A DNA stretch of 64,000 bases from Scortum barcoo (taxonomy: Eukaryota; Chordata; Actinopteri; Centrarchiformes; Terapontidae). The stretch's first letter is position 1, and the number at the start of each line of letters is the position of its first letter. The notes below the pieces were generated by a model, which saw only the letters and a program-made list of their open reading frames with translations, was not told the origin of the DNA and searched no databases. Positions 51,601 to 63,353 of the stretch are shown piece by piece. Both the position numbers and the translations under genes were made by a program. Location: positions 9,881,001 through 9,945,000 of the forward strand of contig CM041553.1 of assembly GCA_023238725.1 (NCBI GenBank), in the 5' to 3' direction.

Positions 51601-53068
51601 CGCAGGACCCTGTAAGCAAATCCAGCAGCTTATCACCTGCGGCCTGCTCCCTCCTCTAGTAGAGCTGCTCAGAAATGTGAGTAGATCGTGAATGGTAAGA
51701 GGGCGCAATACAATTGAAATTACTTGGATTGTGTAGCTGTAAAGGCCCCTTTTCAGATTATTTGCCATTTCAGGAAAAATCACAGGTGAATTAATGGATG
51801 CGTTCTTTAGCCACTTCAGTTTCAGGGTCCCAGTATTCATGGAGGCTCACAATCATAACTTGCTGAGTGACTTGAACATAACAGACAACATTCATGTCAG
51901 CCACACCTGTGCTTTTACTGTTGTGATGAGTAAAATGTCTTGCCTCAAACTGTGATGTTACTGGAAATATAATGGCTTTGGATGAGCAATTTGTTTTCTA
52001 AAGTCACTTTGTTTTGCTTTTGTGGTCTTGTAATGCAGATTTAAGTAAGGACTCTGTTTTTGAAGGCTGTCATTTTAAAGTTTATTCTGGAAATTCAAAA
52101 TAACCTTGTCTGCTAGAGAATAAATCCAGCCAACTACTTGTCACACAAGGGTTAAAACCATTAGTGCTCACTATTGTTCCAGGTCTACTGGTCTGTATAG
52201 TATAGACATCAAACCATTTCTCTATAAAAACTTTTCTTGAGCTGAGATAAATAGCCCAATTTCAGCTTTGAGGTTTTTTTTTTTTTTCCTCCTCCCCCCT
52301 CAAACAAAAGAACACTTGATCTCAGTTTTACTAATATTCAAAATTGTTACATGACAAGCAATTGTATCTCTTCTCAGGGAGATTTCAAGACTCAAAGGGA
52401 GGCAGTGTGGGCTGTGACAAACTTCACCAGTGGTGGCACTGTGGAGCAGGTGGTCCATCTGGTGCAGAGTGGTGCCCTGGAGGCAATCATCAACCTGCTG
52501 CAGGTTAAGGATGCTAAAGTCATTCTGGTCATACTGGATGCAATCAACAACATGTTCATGGTGAGGAGAGAACTTCTTGCACAGACTTGGTCAAACCCAT
52601 TCGAGTTTGATGTGGACTTAGTGTGCAGTCAGTATGTCTCTCTGGTTTCTGTACATGACTTTACAGGCTGCAGAGAAGCTTGGTGAGACGGAGAAGCTTA
52701 GCCTGTTGGTGGAAGAGCTGGGAGGACTGGACCGCATTGAGATGCTGCAGAACCATGACAATGATATGGTGTACCAGGCTGCACACAGGCTCATAGAGAA
52801 GTACTTTGGTGATGTAAGTAGCTTCCTACACGTTACCACATTAAAAGGTTTGACAACTTGATTCATAAGTAGATTTTTAAAATCAAGACCAGTTGTAGAT
52901 CTTGTAACACTATTTCAACATTTGTGGGTTTTTTGCCTTTTTTTTTTTTTTTTTTTAAATGTGACTTTCTTGTCATTCCAGGGGGAAGTGGAGGTAATAA
53001 AGGTCGACTCTACAGAGGATGAATTTGTATTTAAGAGCTCTGATGTCCCAAGAACCTTTGAATTTTAA
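48676..53068 (+). CDS. kpna7: Importin subunit alpha-8 (karyopherin alpha 7), complete 12-exon gene
   Basis: Adaptor that binds classical nuclear localisation signals and hands cargo to importin beta. Exons: 48676-48741, 48819-48962, 49036-49121, 49418-49586, 49723-49822, 50064-50146, 50981-51067, 51173-51352, 51443-51676, 52378-52560, 52667-52813, 52982-53068. Every junction is GT-AG and in phase, giving 521 aa. The N-terminal IBB domain is basic ([24 protein letters not shown]). Armadillo-repeat Trp/Asn pairs that grip cargo are at W140/N144, W182/N186, W225/N229, W352/N356 and W394/N398. W267 is paired with Tyr271, and repeat at 310 has Arg instead of Trp, as in other importin alphas. [20 protein letters not shown] and [11 protein letters not shown] match KPNA7 better than KPNA2. 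The acidic C-terminus ends in RTFEF. KPNA2 is the main alternative. Confidence 0.94.
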
Positions 53069-53111
53069 ACAAACTTTATTGTACGGATTTTCTCCATGCT
53101 GAAAGTAAACA

Positions 53112-53117
53112 AATAAA
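53112..53117 (+). terminator. kpna7 polyadenylation signal
   Basis: AATAAA 44 bases after the stop codon, in AAACAAATAAAATATTC, implying a very short 3' UTR. Confidence 0.65.
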
Positions 53118-53134
53118 ATATTCTTCATAGTCAC

Positions 53135-54930
53135 TTTTATTGAACTGTATACATCTAAAGTGTAAATGGCATTTAGCGGTATAAAGCTGACACAAGACTA
53201 AAATAGTGTTGGTTGGTTTTTTTAAAATTGAAGGACTGGTATTTGCAGCTAAGCTTTTACTATGCCATATAGTTGCATTATGAATGGGTCAAATGATTTC
53301 TTTAGAGATGCCTCCAGCTTCATTGGGATGTTTACCACCACTTTTATACAACTACAAATCTTTTATAATTTGGAGTATTAAATGGGTCAGGTAATGTATT
53401 TTAGAAGCAGTCTGATACTTTCACAATCTAGCTTATTCTTGCTGGTTTCTTCAATATTACCAACCCAAGCTTTAAGTCATTAACTTCTCAAATGACAAAA
53501 CTGACTTTGCTGACTGAGCAACTATTTAAGGAGATGAAACTGCCCTCACAACTGTTTCACTAACAGGGACTTCCCAAACAAGGGAGGAGCCTCACTTGGT
53601 TAAATGTGTATTTCCACAGAGTGGTGATTTTCATTGAAATCTGACACTGCAAGTTTCATTTTTGATTTACCTGAAACAAACTTGCTTGTAAAATATTGTG
53701 TAATTCTGAATTATTCCCCCCTCCTCAATACTCATGGCCATCACACACCACACTTCTGCCTGGCAGCTACTACTGAAGAGATTCAGTTTTGAATCACTTC
53801 ATTAAAGCAGCTGTAGTTAACTTATTTGAGAATGACTTAGTCATATCTGCTGGCACTCTGTCCTGACCGTAGTATGAGACCGACTTTGTAACAAAATCGG
53901 GCTCCTCCTCTGGCTCCACTGGGGCCTCTAAGGCCATTTGGCAAGAATCCACCGTGCCCAGGCCAAAACAACCAATCCAGAGTATCTGACGGTGCATTAA
54001 TCCCTTCTCCTATACAAGCTCTGCCCCACCTCGCATGTGCTAATTCATAATTGCTGATTCAACCAAAATATGACCATTATTTACACAAAAAAATGCAGAG
54101 AATCAAACAAAATTAGATCTAGCGGTTCTGCAGGGAAGAGAGCTGTAGAGGGGGCCTGAAAGTTGGGCCCACTCAAATTTTCAACCTAAGTCTGCTCTCT
54201 TCTAAATCTCACCAACTGTCTAAGATTCCCCCACATTACTGTTGTTTATTAAATGGCGATGATGTGAAGGCGATGAAGAAGACTCCGCTGACACTGTCTT
54301 ACTTGTATATAAGAGAGGTTTATTACAAAGAAGTACAGCATCAAAACAAGCATCCAGATTGCCTGTGAAAGGGATTGAAGCCAATATGAATCCCCTCTGC
54401 ATACCAGCTCTAACTTTCTGCTTATATAGGTTAGTTGTTTTTGTGAAGATGCGGCAGAACTTGTGATTTACATTAAGAAAAGTCATCGGTCCTCAGACAG
54501 AGAGGCGCCAACCCTGGACAAAACCCAGGACAGTCATCCAACATATGGAACATCAGATACTACATTACAACAAACACTTTCTCATTAAGTACTTCTTGCA
54601 GATAGCTGTGTAGAAAACCTTCACTTAAGTATTTGGCTTGCTGGTGAAAGCATAAAAAACTGATGAAATCCAAGACATCACAAAATGGAAACTGCTGACT
54701 GAGAACAGATTCTGCTGTAAAAAGTATTTCTGATACATGGTTGAGTATCACATGAAGCAAAGTTTCTTTGTAAGTGACCATTGTAACTTCCATCTTTTGG
54801 AACTGCTGAAATACAGAGGAAAAAAATCTTGTGTGCTTCTAGGCAAAAGGGGGAAATCCTTGGTAACTACATGGGCGGAGGTTTTGATTGACAGGATGGT
54901 GTGTTTTTTTTTTTACACCTCCACTTTGCC
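53135..54930. other. kpna7-ART intergenic region, no gene seen
   Basis: AT-rich. A minus-strand frame at 53997-53794 contains an EAPVEPEEEPDF segment but no known domain, and it lies in repeat-like DNA. Nothing else has coding character. Confidence 0.5.
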
Positions 54931-55021
54931 CCAGCTCTGTACACACCCACACCATCCCTGACATAAGAGATCTACACACACACTGGCCACGACAGCCACA
55001 GCACCTGCTGCAAAGTTACCT

Positions 55022-55268
55022 GGTAAGATCAGATGAATTATTTTATTTGTTTGGATTGTTTAGATCATTATATTTTTAGTGCATTATGATGCTGATATGT
55101 TGAGTAAGTAAGTAGATATGATTTGTTATGTGTAGGTTTCTTACTTTATAGTAAGTGATTTAAATTTGTGATTTAAATTAAAAATAAAGCCCTGTGTTTA
55201 ACATGTTGTAATAGACTGGAAGAAAAAAAACTTTATTTTATTTATTTTATTTTTAGGTATCTTCAATC
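55022..55268 (+). other. Probable 5' UTR intron and leader of the ART gene
   Basis: A strong donor (CCTG|GTAAGA) ends a likely untranslated exon at 55022, and an acceptor (TATTTTTAG|G) opens the next exon at 55257, twelve bases before the ATG at 55269. The start of the first exon is not visible; it may lie near 54930-54990. Confidence 0.45.
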
Positions 55269-57177
55269 ATGTTTAAGGATAAGATGATGATTATTGTCCT
55301 CTGCTTCCTCTTTGGAACAATGAAATCTCTGAATGCAGTGACGGTAAGATAACACATACATATATTATACATATTTTTGTGCAGTAAATGCATGTATACA
55401 TTATTATTTTCTAATATAGCACTTTGAAGTTGTTGTTCTTGCCTTATTTGAAGTTTGATGCTTGGTTGAATGCACTCATTGCAAGTCGCTTTGGATAAAA
55501 GCATCAGGTAAATATTAGTTCACCTCCTTGCAAAAGAAAAAGCATTTTGTCTCGTGAGGAGTAAAGTGTGTCAATGATTTGACATGATTTGCTGGTTCAA
55601 CATTTTCAGAAGCAGCAAGTCTTGAAATACTTGAATTTAATTGCTTTTAAAATCCGTCAGGTGACTCACCAGCCAGCCAGAGATTTATAACAAATTTATG
55701 AGAGGCTAAAGATCTGCAGCTGGAGAGTACAGCTTTGCAAGTAGATAACTGCTCTATAATGTTGTAAACTTAATTTTGCAACATGAAGATATAGATGAGA
55801 TTCAGTTTAAAGGAGCACTCCAGAGAACACTTAGACATAAAGGTCAGTTGTTATGAGTCATGTCATGTTTTCTGTGGCTCTGGTGGGAGCTTTCCAGAGT
55901 TCTGACAAAAAGCCTGTTACAAACTCGGGCAGCTTTTGGAGGGCCTAATGAAAGACACCATCAAGTTGCAATGTGAGAAATGTAGTTTTTATGGGAGTGT
56001 CTCTTCATATGCTGCCAGAAAAATGTGTTAAGTTGGTCTTGAAGTAAATCAGAGTAATAGCATTAGGTAAACCAGCCACTAGAATCCACTAGATGTCAGC
56101 ATTACATTGTAGAATTCAAAGTCCAAATGAGAAGACATGACCTACTAAGCAGCAGTTTTACAGTTAAAGAGCACAAGACTGTTCATGTTGCAGACCTGCA
56201 GCTTGATTTAGAAAAAGCAGCTGCATCTTTACATTAACTTTTGGACAGATTTAACAGACAGTTCCCCCCATGGAAACCACTAGAACCAATACATGTTATA
56301 ATTTAAAGTGCAATCGGGGTTGACTCCTCTATCTCAATACATTTTTCTACAGTTGCCTGAACAGGATAACACAACGGCTCCTCTGAGAAGCTCTGGTGAT
56401 GCATCCTCTCCACGGGGGGGTAAAGTGGACTCTTTGAAGGCATCTTATGCCTCAGTGCAGGTCCCCTCAGGTCTAGCCAGGCTCACAGAAATCCCTCTGA
56501 GCTTGTGTGAAGACTCTGTTGACGACATGTACTACGGCTGCACCCAGAGGATGCTGATCAATGTGAAACGTCACTACCTCCCGAGGAGCACCAAGGAGAG
56601 TCTGAACTCCACATACACCAAACAGTGTGCCCTCAGAGCCATGAAGAATAAGGATGTCTATGACCCACTGTCGTGGAACCACTTCAGGGCCCTGTGTGCC
56701 TACACAGCCGGGGCCTACTATGACTTGAACCGAGCGGTCCGCAATGGGAGGGCTTCTTACAAGACCTCATTTGAATTCCATGCCCTCCACTTCCTGCTGT
56801 CTGATGCCCTCCGGCTCCTGAAGCTCAACCAGAGAACCTGTTACACCGCCTACCGGAGAAGCAGACTGCTCTACCGCGGAGAATCCGGACAAACCATCCG
56901 CTTCGGCTCATTTGCCTCCAGCTCCCTCAACAAGGATCTGCGTCAATTTGGACGGAGGACCTGCTTTGAGATACACACATGTTTCGGAGCCTACCTCAAG
57001 TTCTACACAGAGTTTGACTCAGATGAGGATGAAGTCCTGATTCCTCCATACGAGATGTTCAATATTGTCTCTGTCGACACATCAGGAGAAAATGATTTAG
57101 ACTGCGAGGTTGTGTACAAGCTTAAGACTGCTGGAGTTTACAGCAGACTCAACTGTCAGGCTGTGGACCTTCTTTAA
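55269..57177 (+). CDS. Secreted arginine-specific ecto-ADP-ribosyltransferase (ART family)
   Basis: Vertebrate ecto-ART that would transfer ADP-ribose from NAD to arginines on extracellular or secretory-pathway proteins. Two coding exons, 55269-55343 and 56353-57177, join in phase 0 to give 299 aa. Exon 1 is almost exactly a signal peptide (hydrophobic MMIIVLCFLFG, probable cleavage after SLNA). The catalytic R-S-E signature is intact: R200 in LLYRGES, the serine motif FASSS at S214-S216, and E250-x-E252 in DEDEVLIPP. The ExE form indicates arginine specificity. Several cysteines fit the family's disulfides, and NTT and NST sequons occur near residues 31 and 110. The protein ends in NCQAVDLL with no hydrophobic tail, so no GPI anchor is predicted, unlike ART1-ART4. 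The signal exon plus single catalytic exon layout is usual for ARTs. The exact orthologue is not resolvable. Confidence 0.9.
55390..55515 (+). repeat. Fish dispersed-repeat 3' end in ART intron
   Basis: TTGCAAGTCGCTTTGGATAA AAGCATCAGGTAAAT is the familiar ending of an abundant fish repeat (usually ...TCTGCTAAATG). Only this end is recognisable. Confidence 0.55.
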
Positions 57178-57250
57178 GGCCACAAGTGTACAAATTTTCT
57201 GTTCTAAAGTTACTGTCACCATTTTTATTTGTCCTCACTGTCTTGGTTTT

Positions 57251-57256
57251 ATTAAA
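57251..57256 (+). terminator. Possible ART polyadenylation signal
   Basis: ATTAAA 74 bases after the stop, followed by a T-rich stretch. AATAAA at 57739-57744 and 57805-57810 are later alternatives. Confidence 0.4.
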
Positions 57257-57971
57257 GTGACTGAAAGTTCTTTTTTTTATTATTCAAAACGATTCAACCA
57301 TGTCCATTTAGCAGCTGCCCGGGAGCTTTATCACATGATCTTCCTCAGAAGATGCAGTTAGCCCAGCTGTCATGAAACTGTTGTTGACCACTTTAAGGAC
57401 TTCTCATCTGTGTTGTTTAAAAGTTGGGTGGATATTAAGCCTGAGACCAAACAATCTCACCATCCATTTAGTATCTGCTCTAGAGATGGGGATTGTTTTA
57501 CAGCACAAATTTAATCTAGTGATGTACAATATTGGTCACACTGCTAAAATGTTAAATGTTAGATCACATGCATCTTGTTTTACATTTACTTATATTTAAT
57601 CATCTTTAAACAGGAGAAAACAAAACAGCAGATTTGAGGAACAAAAACAAACAAACAATTTCTTTTTGACAAAGCTTGCTCCACAAATCAGACAGACATG
57701 GCTTCTTGCTAAAAGATCTGGAGTGATCTATCAAGAAAAATAAAAGTTGTACAAAAAGAGTCAGGATTTTAAGAGTACATGTCTGCATGTTTTTTTTTTT
57801 TTACAATAAACCACCATTTAAAAAAGAACTTTGTGTGACTGAACATGTGGAACACGTGGAAAAACAGCACATTTCAAATTTTAAAATCCACCAGTGCCAG
57901 TACTCTTCTTCACAAGTTATCTAGCCCCCTTCTCATTACATATGACAGAAGACATGAATCTAAATCAAATC

Positions 57972-58992
57972 TTTAATACACAATATTTTTAACAAGAACT
58001 TTTACATGACAAAAATTCATTTTACATACAAAGACATTTTACACATTTTCAATATCATAAGTGTCTTAAGAAATTATCAAAATATCTCCTGAGCACCACC
58101 AACGCTCCAAAGCACCGCTTCTTAATCGCCACCAAGAGAATATCTGGACAATGACGGCTCGTCTCTTTACAGTTGACACTAAATGGTGTCAAACATTAGT
58201 TCACAGAAACTAAAATTTGTCACGTATCTCGAGCCTGAACCGTTTCTTGGCAACTTCAGATCAGACAAAGGTATTTAACAATGGATGACAGTCTTTGATT
58301 ATAATGTGGAAATTGATGTTATGGAGTAAACGGTGAAAGAAAAATGCTGAACAAGACCACAAAGGTAATGAGAAGTGAACTTGGACATTTAGGCTTGACA
58401 TAATGACAGTGAACACTTCGCGGTGCAGACTTGCCTCCAAAAAACATGAAAAAAAAGGAACCTCCATTCCTAAAATTAACATATTAATAATTATAATAAT
58501 TATAATTATTCATAATGCTCATATCTATTATAGTCGTAATGTGGCCCCACAATTCACTCTACATAAGACAGCATTTTCAAGTTTCAATGTCGTGCCTCTC
58601 TTGGTTTGCCCACTGAGAGAGGAAATCCCTACATGCTGCACAAGAAATAGCAAGTGTAGCAATAGGAAGTGGACCGGAAAGGCAATCTGATAAAAATATA
58701 CAGCATTTCTGAGATAGTTTACATCAGTAACCGCTGTGTTAAATAGAATTTACGGCTGATAAGAGTTTGTTCATCTCACACAGGAGAGTGACTTGGCCTC
58801 TTACATGTGATCAGGATGGATTCTTTAGTTAATGAACTGGAAAAACAAAATAAATACCAGAAGCAAAACAGGAAAAAACAATACAAGTGGACGGAGGGAG
58901 GGTTTGTGGTTCCCCCTCAGAAGCACCTGTAACAGTCAGTCTTAGTGTTTGAAATTGTGTGTGAAGGGCCGTGTGTGGACATGTGGGCATGT
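57972..58992 (-). other. xpa 3' UTR (probable)
   Basis: About 1 kb without coding signal follows the xpa stop on the minus strand. A minus-strand ATTAAA at 57977-57972 is the first credible polyadenylation signal. The end point is inferred. Confidence 0.4.
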
Positions 58993-60888
58993 CTACATCT
59001 TCTCGTAGGTGAGTTCATGTCCGCAGGTGGTGCAGGTTTTCTTGTAGAGGTCCTCCTCTGGATCCACCACCTCCTCTGGTCCGTACTGATGCTGATGCAC
59101 GCTGGTGTTTTTGGTCCACATGCTGCTCCTCACCGCTCGGCGCAGCTCTGACACACAAACACAGATACGTAAAACATTCAGTGCTTTTTTATGTTTCTTT
59201 TGTTTTTTCACATTCTTTGTACAAGAAAACCTACTTAGCAATAAACATGATTCTTTACATGATGTGTTCATGTAACTGTGACATGTAACTTTGAGTATTT
59301 TAGCTCAAAAGGGAAACCGACCTTTGACCTTCTTGTTGAAGCGTTTTTGTTTCTGCACCTCCCTGTTCTCTTCCCGCGTCTCTCTGGCCTCCTCCAGAGC
59401 CTCCTCTGAACCCCACACCTCCATACACCTCTTTTCTACCTGGAGACACACACACATTGTGCAGACAGACTCTTTAAAGCAGGTGGGGTTATTTGTCCAC
59501 AATGTTTGTGGTCCTAATTTAAGACTGGGACTGATCCATTGATCAAGATTTAGTTTTTTGGTAAACTGATTATTTAGTCTATTAAATGTTAAAGTACTTC
59601 TCAGCAATCATAGTTACTTATTCTTCAAGTGTTGTGTTTTTTTTTTTAAACCAAAGGTTATTCAATTTACAGTGAAAACATAGAAAAGCAGCAAATCATC
59701 ACATGAATGAAGCTGGAACCAACAAATATTCAGCATTTTTACTGAAGGATTACTTGGTTATTGATTGCTTCCGTACTTTGGTTTATAATTCTACACTGTG
59801 ATTAAAAACCTCTTTCCACGCTGCCATACATCTACGGGAATAAACTAAAGTTCAATCAAAGTTTTAGTTTTCATTCTTGATTCATATGATTATTGACATG
59901 TGGTTCTCAAAATCTAGCCAATCTGACTGTGGCTTTAACAAATCCTGCTGACCATCAGTAGAAGTCAGTATGGGAAAATGTATATGTATAAACATTTGCA
60001 CAGAACTACCCCACCATCCACACACACACACACACACACACATTTATAGCCCCCATCAGCACCTGCAGTTGGAGGTAGAGCTTCATGTCCCCCCAGCGTG
60101 GGTTGTGAGGGTTTTTCTTCAGTATGAACCTGAGCGGAGGCTCTCTCTTGTCAAGGTCACAGTCCTTCAGCAGGTAGTGCTGCTTGGCCTCTGTTCTGGA
60201 GATCAGCTTATGTTTCTCCTCATTGTCTCTGAGAGTTGAAAGAAGCTTCCACTGTTAAGCCATACGACTAATTTTCAGTCATACAATTGTGAAAAAAGCA
60301 AAGAAAAGATCTGAGGAGAAACAGAAAGCTCTTCTATGAGCTCCGGATATCTGCAGGTTTCAGAAGTTTAAACGCTAATGAACACGACTTTAACACTAAA
60401 GAATAAAACAAAAGCTGGTTCTCTTGTCTGTCTCTGATTAAATGTAACTACTCAAACATTTGAGAACAACATTTTAGACTAAATCAAGACATGACATGTT
60501 TGACGTTAAATCCATCTGTTTTTTAGTGTTTTTTGCAGACTGACCCCTGCATATCACTAAGTACATAATACAGTTTCAGATACCATATTTTTTGGTATAT
60601 TTTGGAAAATAATGATTACACTTCACTTTCCATGTTAAGAATGAATCATTGTCACCATGTAGAGTAAATTGTAGTTGCACTGAAGTGGCACAGAATTAAA
60701 CATAGTTCCTTTTTTATTTCTTTATCTTAACCAGTAAATAAATAAAATATTAGGGCTGCAACTAAAGATTATTTTCCTTGTCAGTTAATGTGTCAGTTAC
60801 CTTTTTGATTATGACACACAATCATTTAGACAATCATAGACTGTGTTATTCCGAGAGATACATGAGAAACTATCTACTAATATCTGGA

Positions 60889-60924
<36 letters not shown>

Positions 60925-61105
60925 CTGCACTTGTCACACACTGACAGGTCAAAGCTGTTGCTGAGGTAAGAGTCCATGAAGGGTTTCTGACAGTCATCAC
61001 ACAACAGATAATCTGGCTCAATCACCGGAGCTGGAAACAAAACATACGCACACACACACTCAATACACGTTAACAAGCATGAATAACACACACACACACA
61101 CAATG

Positions 61106-61140
<35 letters not shown>

Positions 61141-61421
61141 GGCTGGTGCACCACCCTCCTGGTCCTCAGCTCCTCCTCCTCGTCCTCCTCCTCCTCGATG
61201 AAGAAGCCGGCTCCGGAGTCGATGGTTTTGGACACTTTGGCCGAGGTCGCGCCCTCCACGGCGGCCAGAGGGCGGCTGGCCAGTCGGGCTTGTCGGAGCA
61301 TCAACGCCCGCTGCCGGTTCCGCTCGATTTTAGCCCGCATGGCTGCAGAAAGTTCTGGTTTTGGACTCTGTTCAGGACCGGGACCGGCGGCATCCAGTCC
61401 CTGTGAGCCCGGAGGATCCAT
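58993..61421 (-). CDS. xpa: XPA, nucleotide excision repair scaffold, complete five-exon gene
   Basis: Zinc-finger protein that verifies DNA lesions and recruits RPA, TFIIH and ERCC1-XPF. Exons in transcript order: 61421-61139, 61030-60925, 60228-60063, 59439-59322, 59147-58993. GT-AG borders and phases (1, 2, 0, 1) are consistent, giving 275 aa. [16 protein letters not shown] is the N-terminal NLS/RPA-contact region. DSGAGFF followed by an acidic run (residues 76-84) is the ERCC1-binding site. The zinc finger has C105, C108, C126 and C129. It is followed by the DNA-binding domain ([33 protein letters not shown]) and the basic helix [19 protein letters not shown]. The C-terminus is [13 protein letters not shown], the TFIIH-contact cysteine motif. 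The minus-strand start at 61421 matches the family's length. Confidence 0.96.
60019..60042. repeat. (CA)12 microsatellite in xpa intron 3
   Basis: Begins 21 bases inside the intron from the exon 3 donor. Confidence 0.93.
60893..60922. repeat. (GT)15 microsatellite at the xpa exon 2 donor
   Basis: On the transcript strand, exon 2 ends and GTACACACAC... begins, so the repeat starts at the third base of the intron. Confidence 0.95.
61107..61138. repeat. (AC)16 microsatellite forming the xpa exon 1 donor
   Basis: On the transcript strand the intron begins GTGTGTGTG, so the donor dinucleotide itself is the first repeat unit. A second AC run lies at 61087-61102. Confidence 0.95.
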
Positions 61422-61533
61422 ACTGCTGTTTCAAGCCTGGGTTGGCACATAAATGACACAAAGGGCTACTACCAGATTGTTTTATTGTTCCATTCAAAGT
61501 GCAGCACTGTTACAAAAGTCACAGCCAGACACA

Positions 61534-61542
61534 CACTTCCGG
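61534..61542 (-). promoter_or_regulatory. ETS-like site in the xpa promoter
   Basis: On the minus strand CCGGAAGTG, a strong ETS/GABP-type core, lies about 115 bases before the xpa ATG. Such sites near the start are usual in TATA-less housekeeping promoters. Confidence 0.45.
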
Positions 61543-61924
61543 CTGCTTCTTCTTCTTCTTTGATTTTTAAATGGCGGTTACCGCCACCTACTGGACTGGA
61601 GGGCGGAGAGTAGATAGCCAAAACAAAACAAAAGCAGTCAACAAAAAACAAATAAATATTCTCCATTTTCCCTCTTACTTTTACCTAATTCATTATTATA
61701 TAATTAATTATATTATTATGTCACATGAAATACTGTGTTTTCTGTCATTTAGCTCCCTCTTTCTTTGTTGTACTCACTATAGTCTGTCAGCACATGTTTG
61801 ACAGTGTGTGCACAGCCCAGTGGGGTGTTGATTGATTTAAACCTCTGTGTCCTATCCACAGACAGGTAATGACCTTCTGCCCCCCCACCCCCTGTAGTAA
61901 CAGTCCCAAGTCCCATTGTTCCTG

Positions 61925-62155
61925 CCAGGTTTTCAAAGTCAAAGTCTGCTTTATTGTCAAATTCTGCAGCATGTACAGGACATACAGAGAATTGAAATTA
62001 CATGGTTTCTCTCAAACCCTTGGTGCATGAAACAACAAAAATAAGCAAAATAAAATATAACAAAATTACAAACCACAGCAAAAATAAGCAAAACAAATAC
62101 AATCACAGTCTGTGCAAATATATATGGTGATTGTGCAAAAAGAGTCAGCTTTTAG
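61925..62155 (-). mobile_element. Retroposon 3' end on the minus strand (LINE/SINE type)
   Basis: TCAAAGTCAAAGTCTGCTTT ATTGTCAA is the reverse complement of a GACAATAAAG...TTTGACTTTGA tail common in fish retroposons. It continues CATGTACAGGACATACAGAG AATTGAAATT. Upstream extent beyond about 62155 is unclear. Confidence 0.5.
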
Positions 62156-63188
62156 ACTGGTTTTGCAGATATGTTCCTTCACGGTAGTTTTGACTTCTGT
62201 TTTGCTTAACTTTACTTGCACGCCCCAGCTGCTTCCTCTGCTTCTTCATTTTTAAGCTTGACTCGCCTTACCCCAACTTCCTGCCTCAGAGTGTGAAGAA
62301 TCAGAGGCCTGGTCCTGCTCATTCTGGTTAATAAAATGAGTGACAAAGCTGCATTTTCCCCTTGACAAGCTTTTTCTGCCCCCATGTTCAGTATTTGACT
62401 TTCAGCTGTAGATTCTGCTTTATTTGTTGGCCTTCCTGATCATAGCTCCTCAATCTGACAAACTTTTTTTACTTTAAATTTTCTTAATTGTCTTACAACT
62501 ATATTTACATCCTCACCTGTGTGCTGATGTGGTTTTTGGTTGCCGTATTTGATTTCCTCATTCTGTGCAGACACGCTGTATAAACTGAAGCTGAGGCTAA
62601 ACTGATGGCTTGATTGGTTTCAGTTTGTCAAAGAAGCAAGTATCTGTAAGAACTACAACTTCAGGTTTTCTGTTAGGAAGTGAAAACTGCACCACGTATA
62701 TGACGCTCTGGATCCATCGTTATTCTCGTAGGAAGCGAGAGCAGCTTCTATAACATGTTGTGAGAAAGCTGTTGTGATGGATCCGATCACGGCTCAACTT
62801 CTGGATTAACTACTGGACTCAACTTGACATGAACTATCTCACATATTCAGTCCAGTTCAACAAAAAACTTCACTTCTTTCTGCTTGTATTTCCGAAACAC
62901 TGCTTTTGTATGGTGTTGTTCTCTGTGCCCCTGGATGCCTAGAGGTTTGTCAATAAAGACTTTATTTTGAGCACTGGTAGCATTCCTCCTGTCAGGACCT
63001 TTAACGTGAGCTTCTTCAGTTCTTTTAAGGCTGAGTCACAAAGCAAAATCATGTTTCTTCTTCTTGTTTTTCTTCTTCTACCTGTGTTATACTAGAAGAC
63101 TTTCATTTGACAGTTTCATATGAGAAGACGACACAGACACTTGAAGAGATGCAGACGTAAGTGAATATCCTCAGACAGGTGAGTGTGT
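62156..63188. other. Right-end region, no gene supported
   Basis: Mixed unique-looking DNA. AATAAA at 62952-62957 followed by TTTATTTTGAG could be a plus-strand transcript end, but no coding exons can be tied to it. Confidence 0.4.
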
Positions 63189-63198
63189 CCTTCGTTGG

Positions 63199-63353
63199 CT
63201 GTCCTCAGACATCCAGTGAATCCCTGTTGCATCACGCCGCTCATGGCAGCGGGGCCGTGCATGCTGCTGTAAGAGGCTTGTGTCAAAGTAAAGCAGATCA
63301 CATCCTGATAAATGACACTGCAAATCTGATCTGTGCTGAGAGGCAGTCTGGGA
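63199..63353 (+). other. Exon-like open stretch of unknown identity
   Basis: Bounded by a good acceptor (GGCTGTCCTCAG) and a GAG|GTGAAG donor, and open in one plus-strand frame that includes HHAAHGSGAVHAAVRGLCQS. No family recognised. The same DNA read on the minus strand gives MHGPAAMSGVMQQGFTG, so the coding strand, if any, is unclear. Good donors at 63152 and 63179 lie upstream on the plus strand, but the phases do not join it in a consistent frame. Confidence 0.15.

Noticed and set aside
53794..53997. Minus-strand 67-codon frame with EAPVEPEEEPDF
   Set aside because: No known family, no splice sites that extend it, and repeat-like flanks.
61146..61452. Plus-strand frames over xpa exon 1
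   Set aside because: Antisense shadows of the xpa coding exon.
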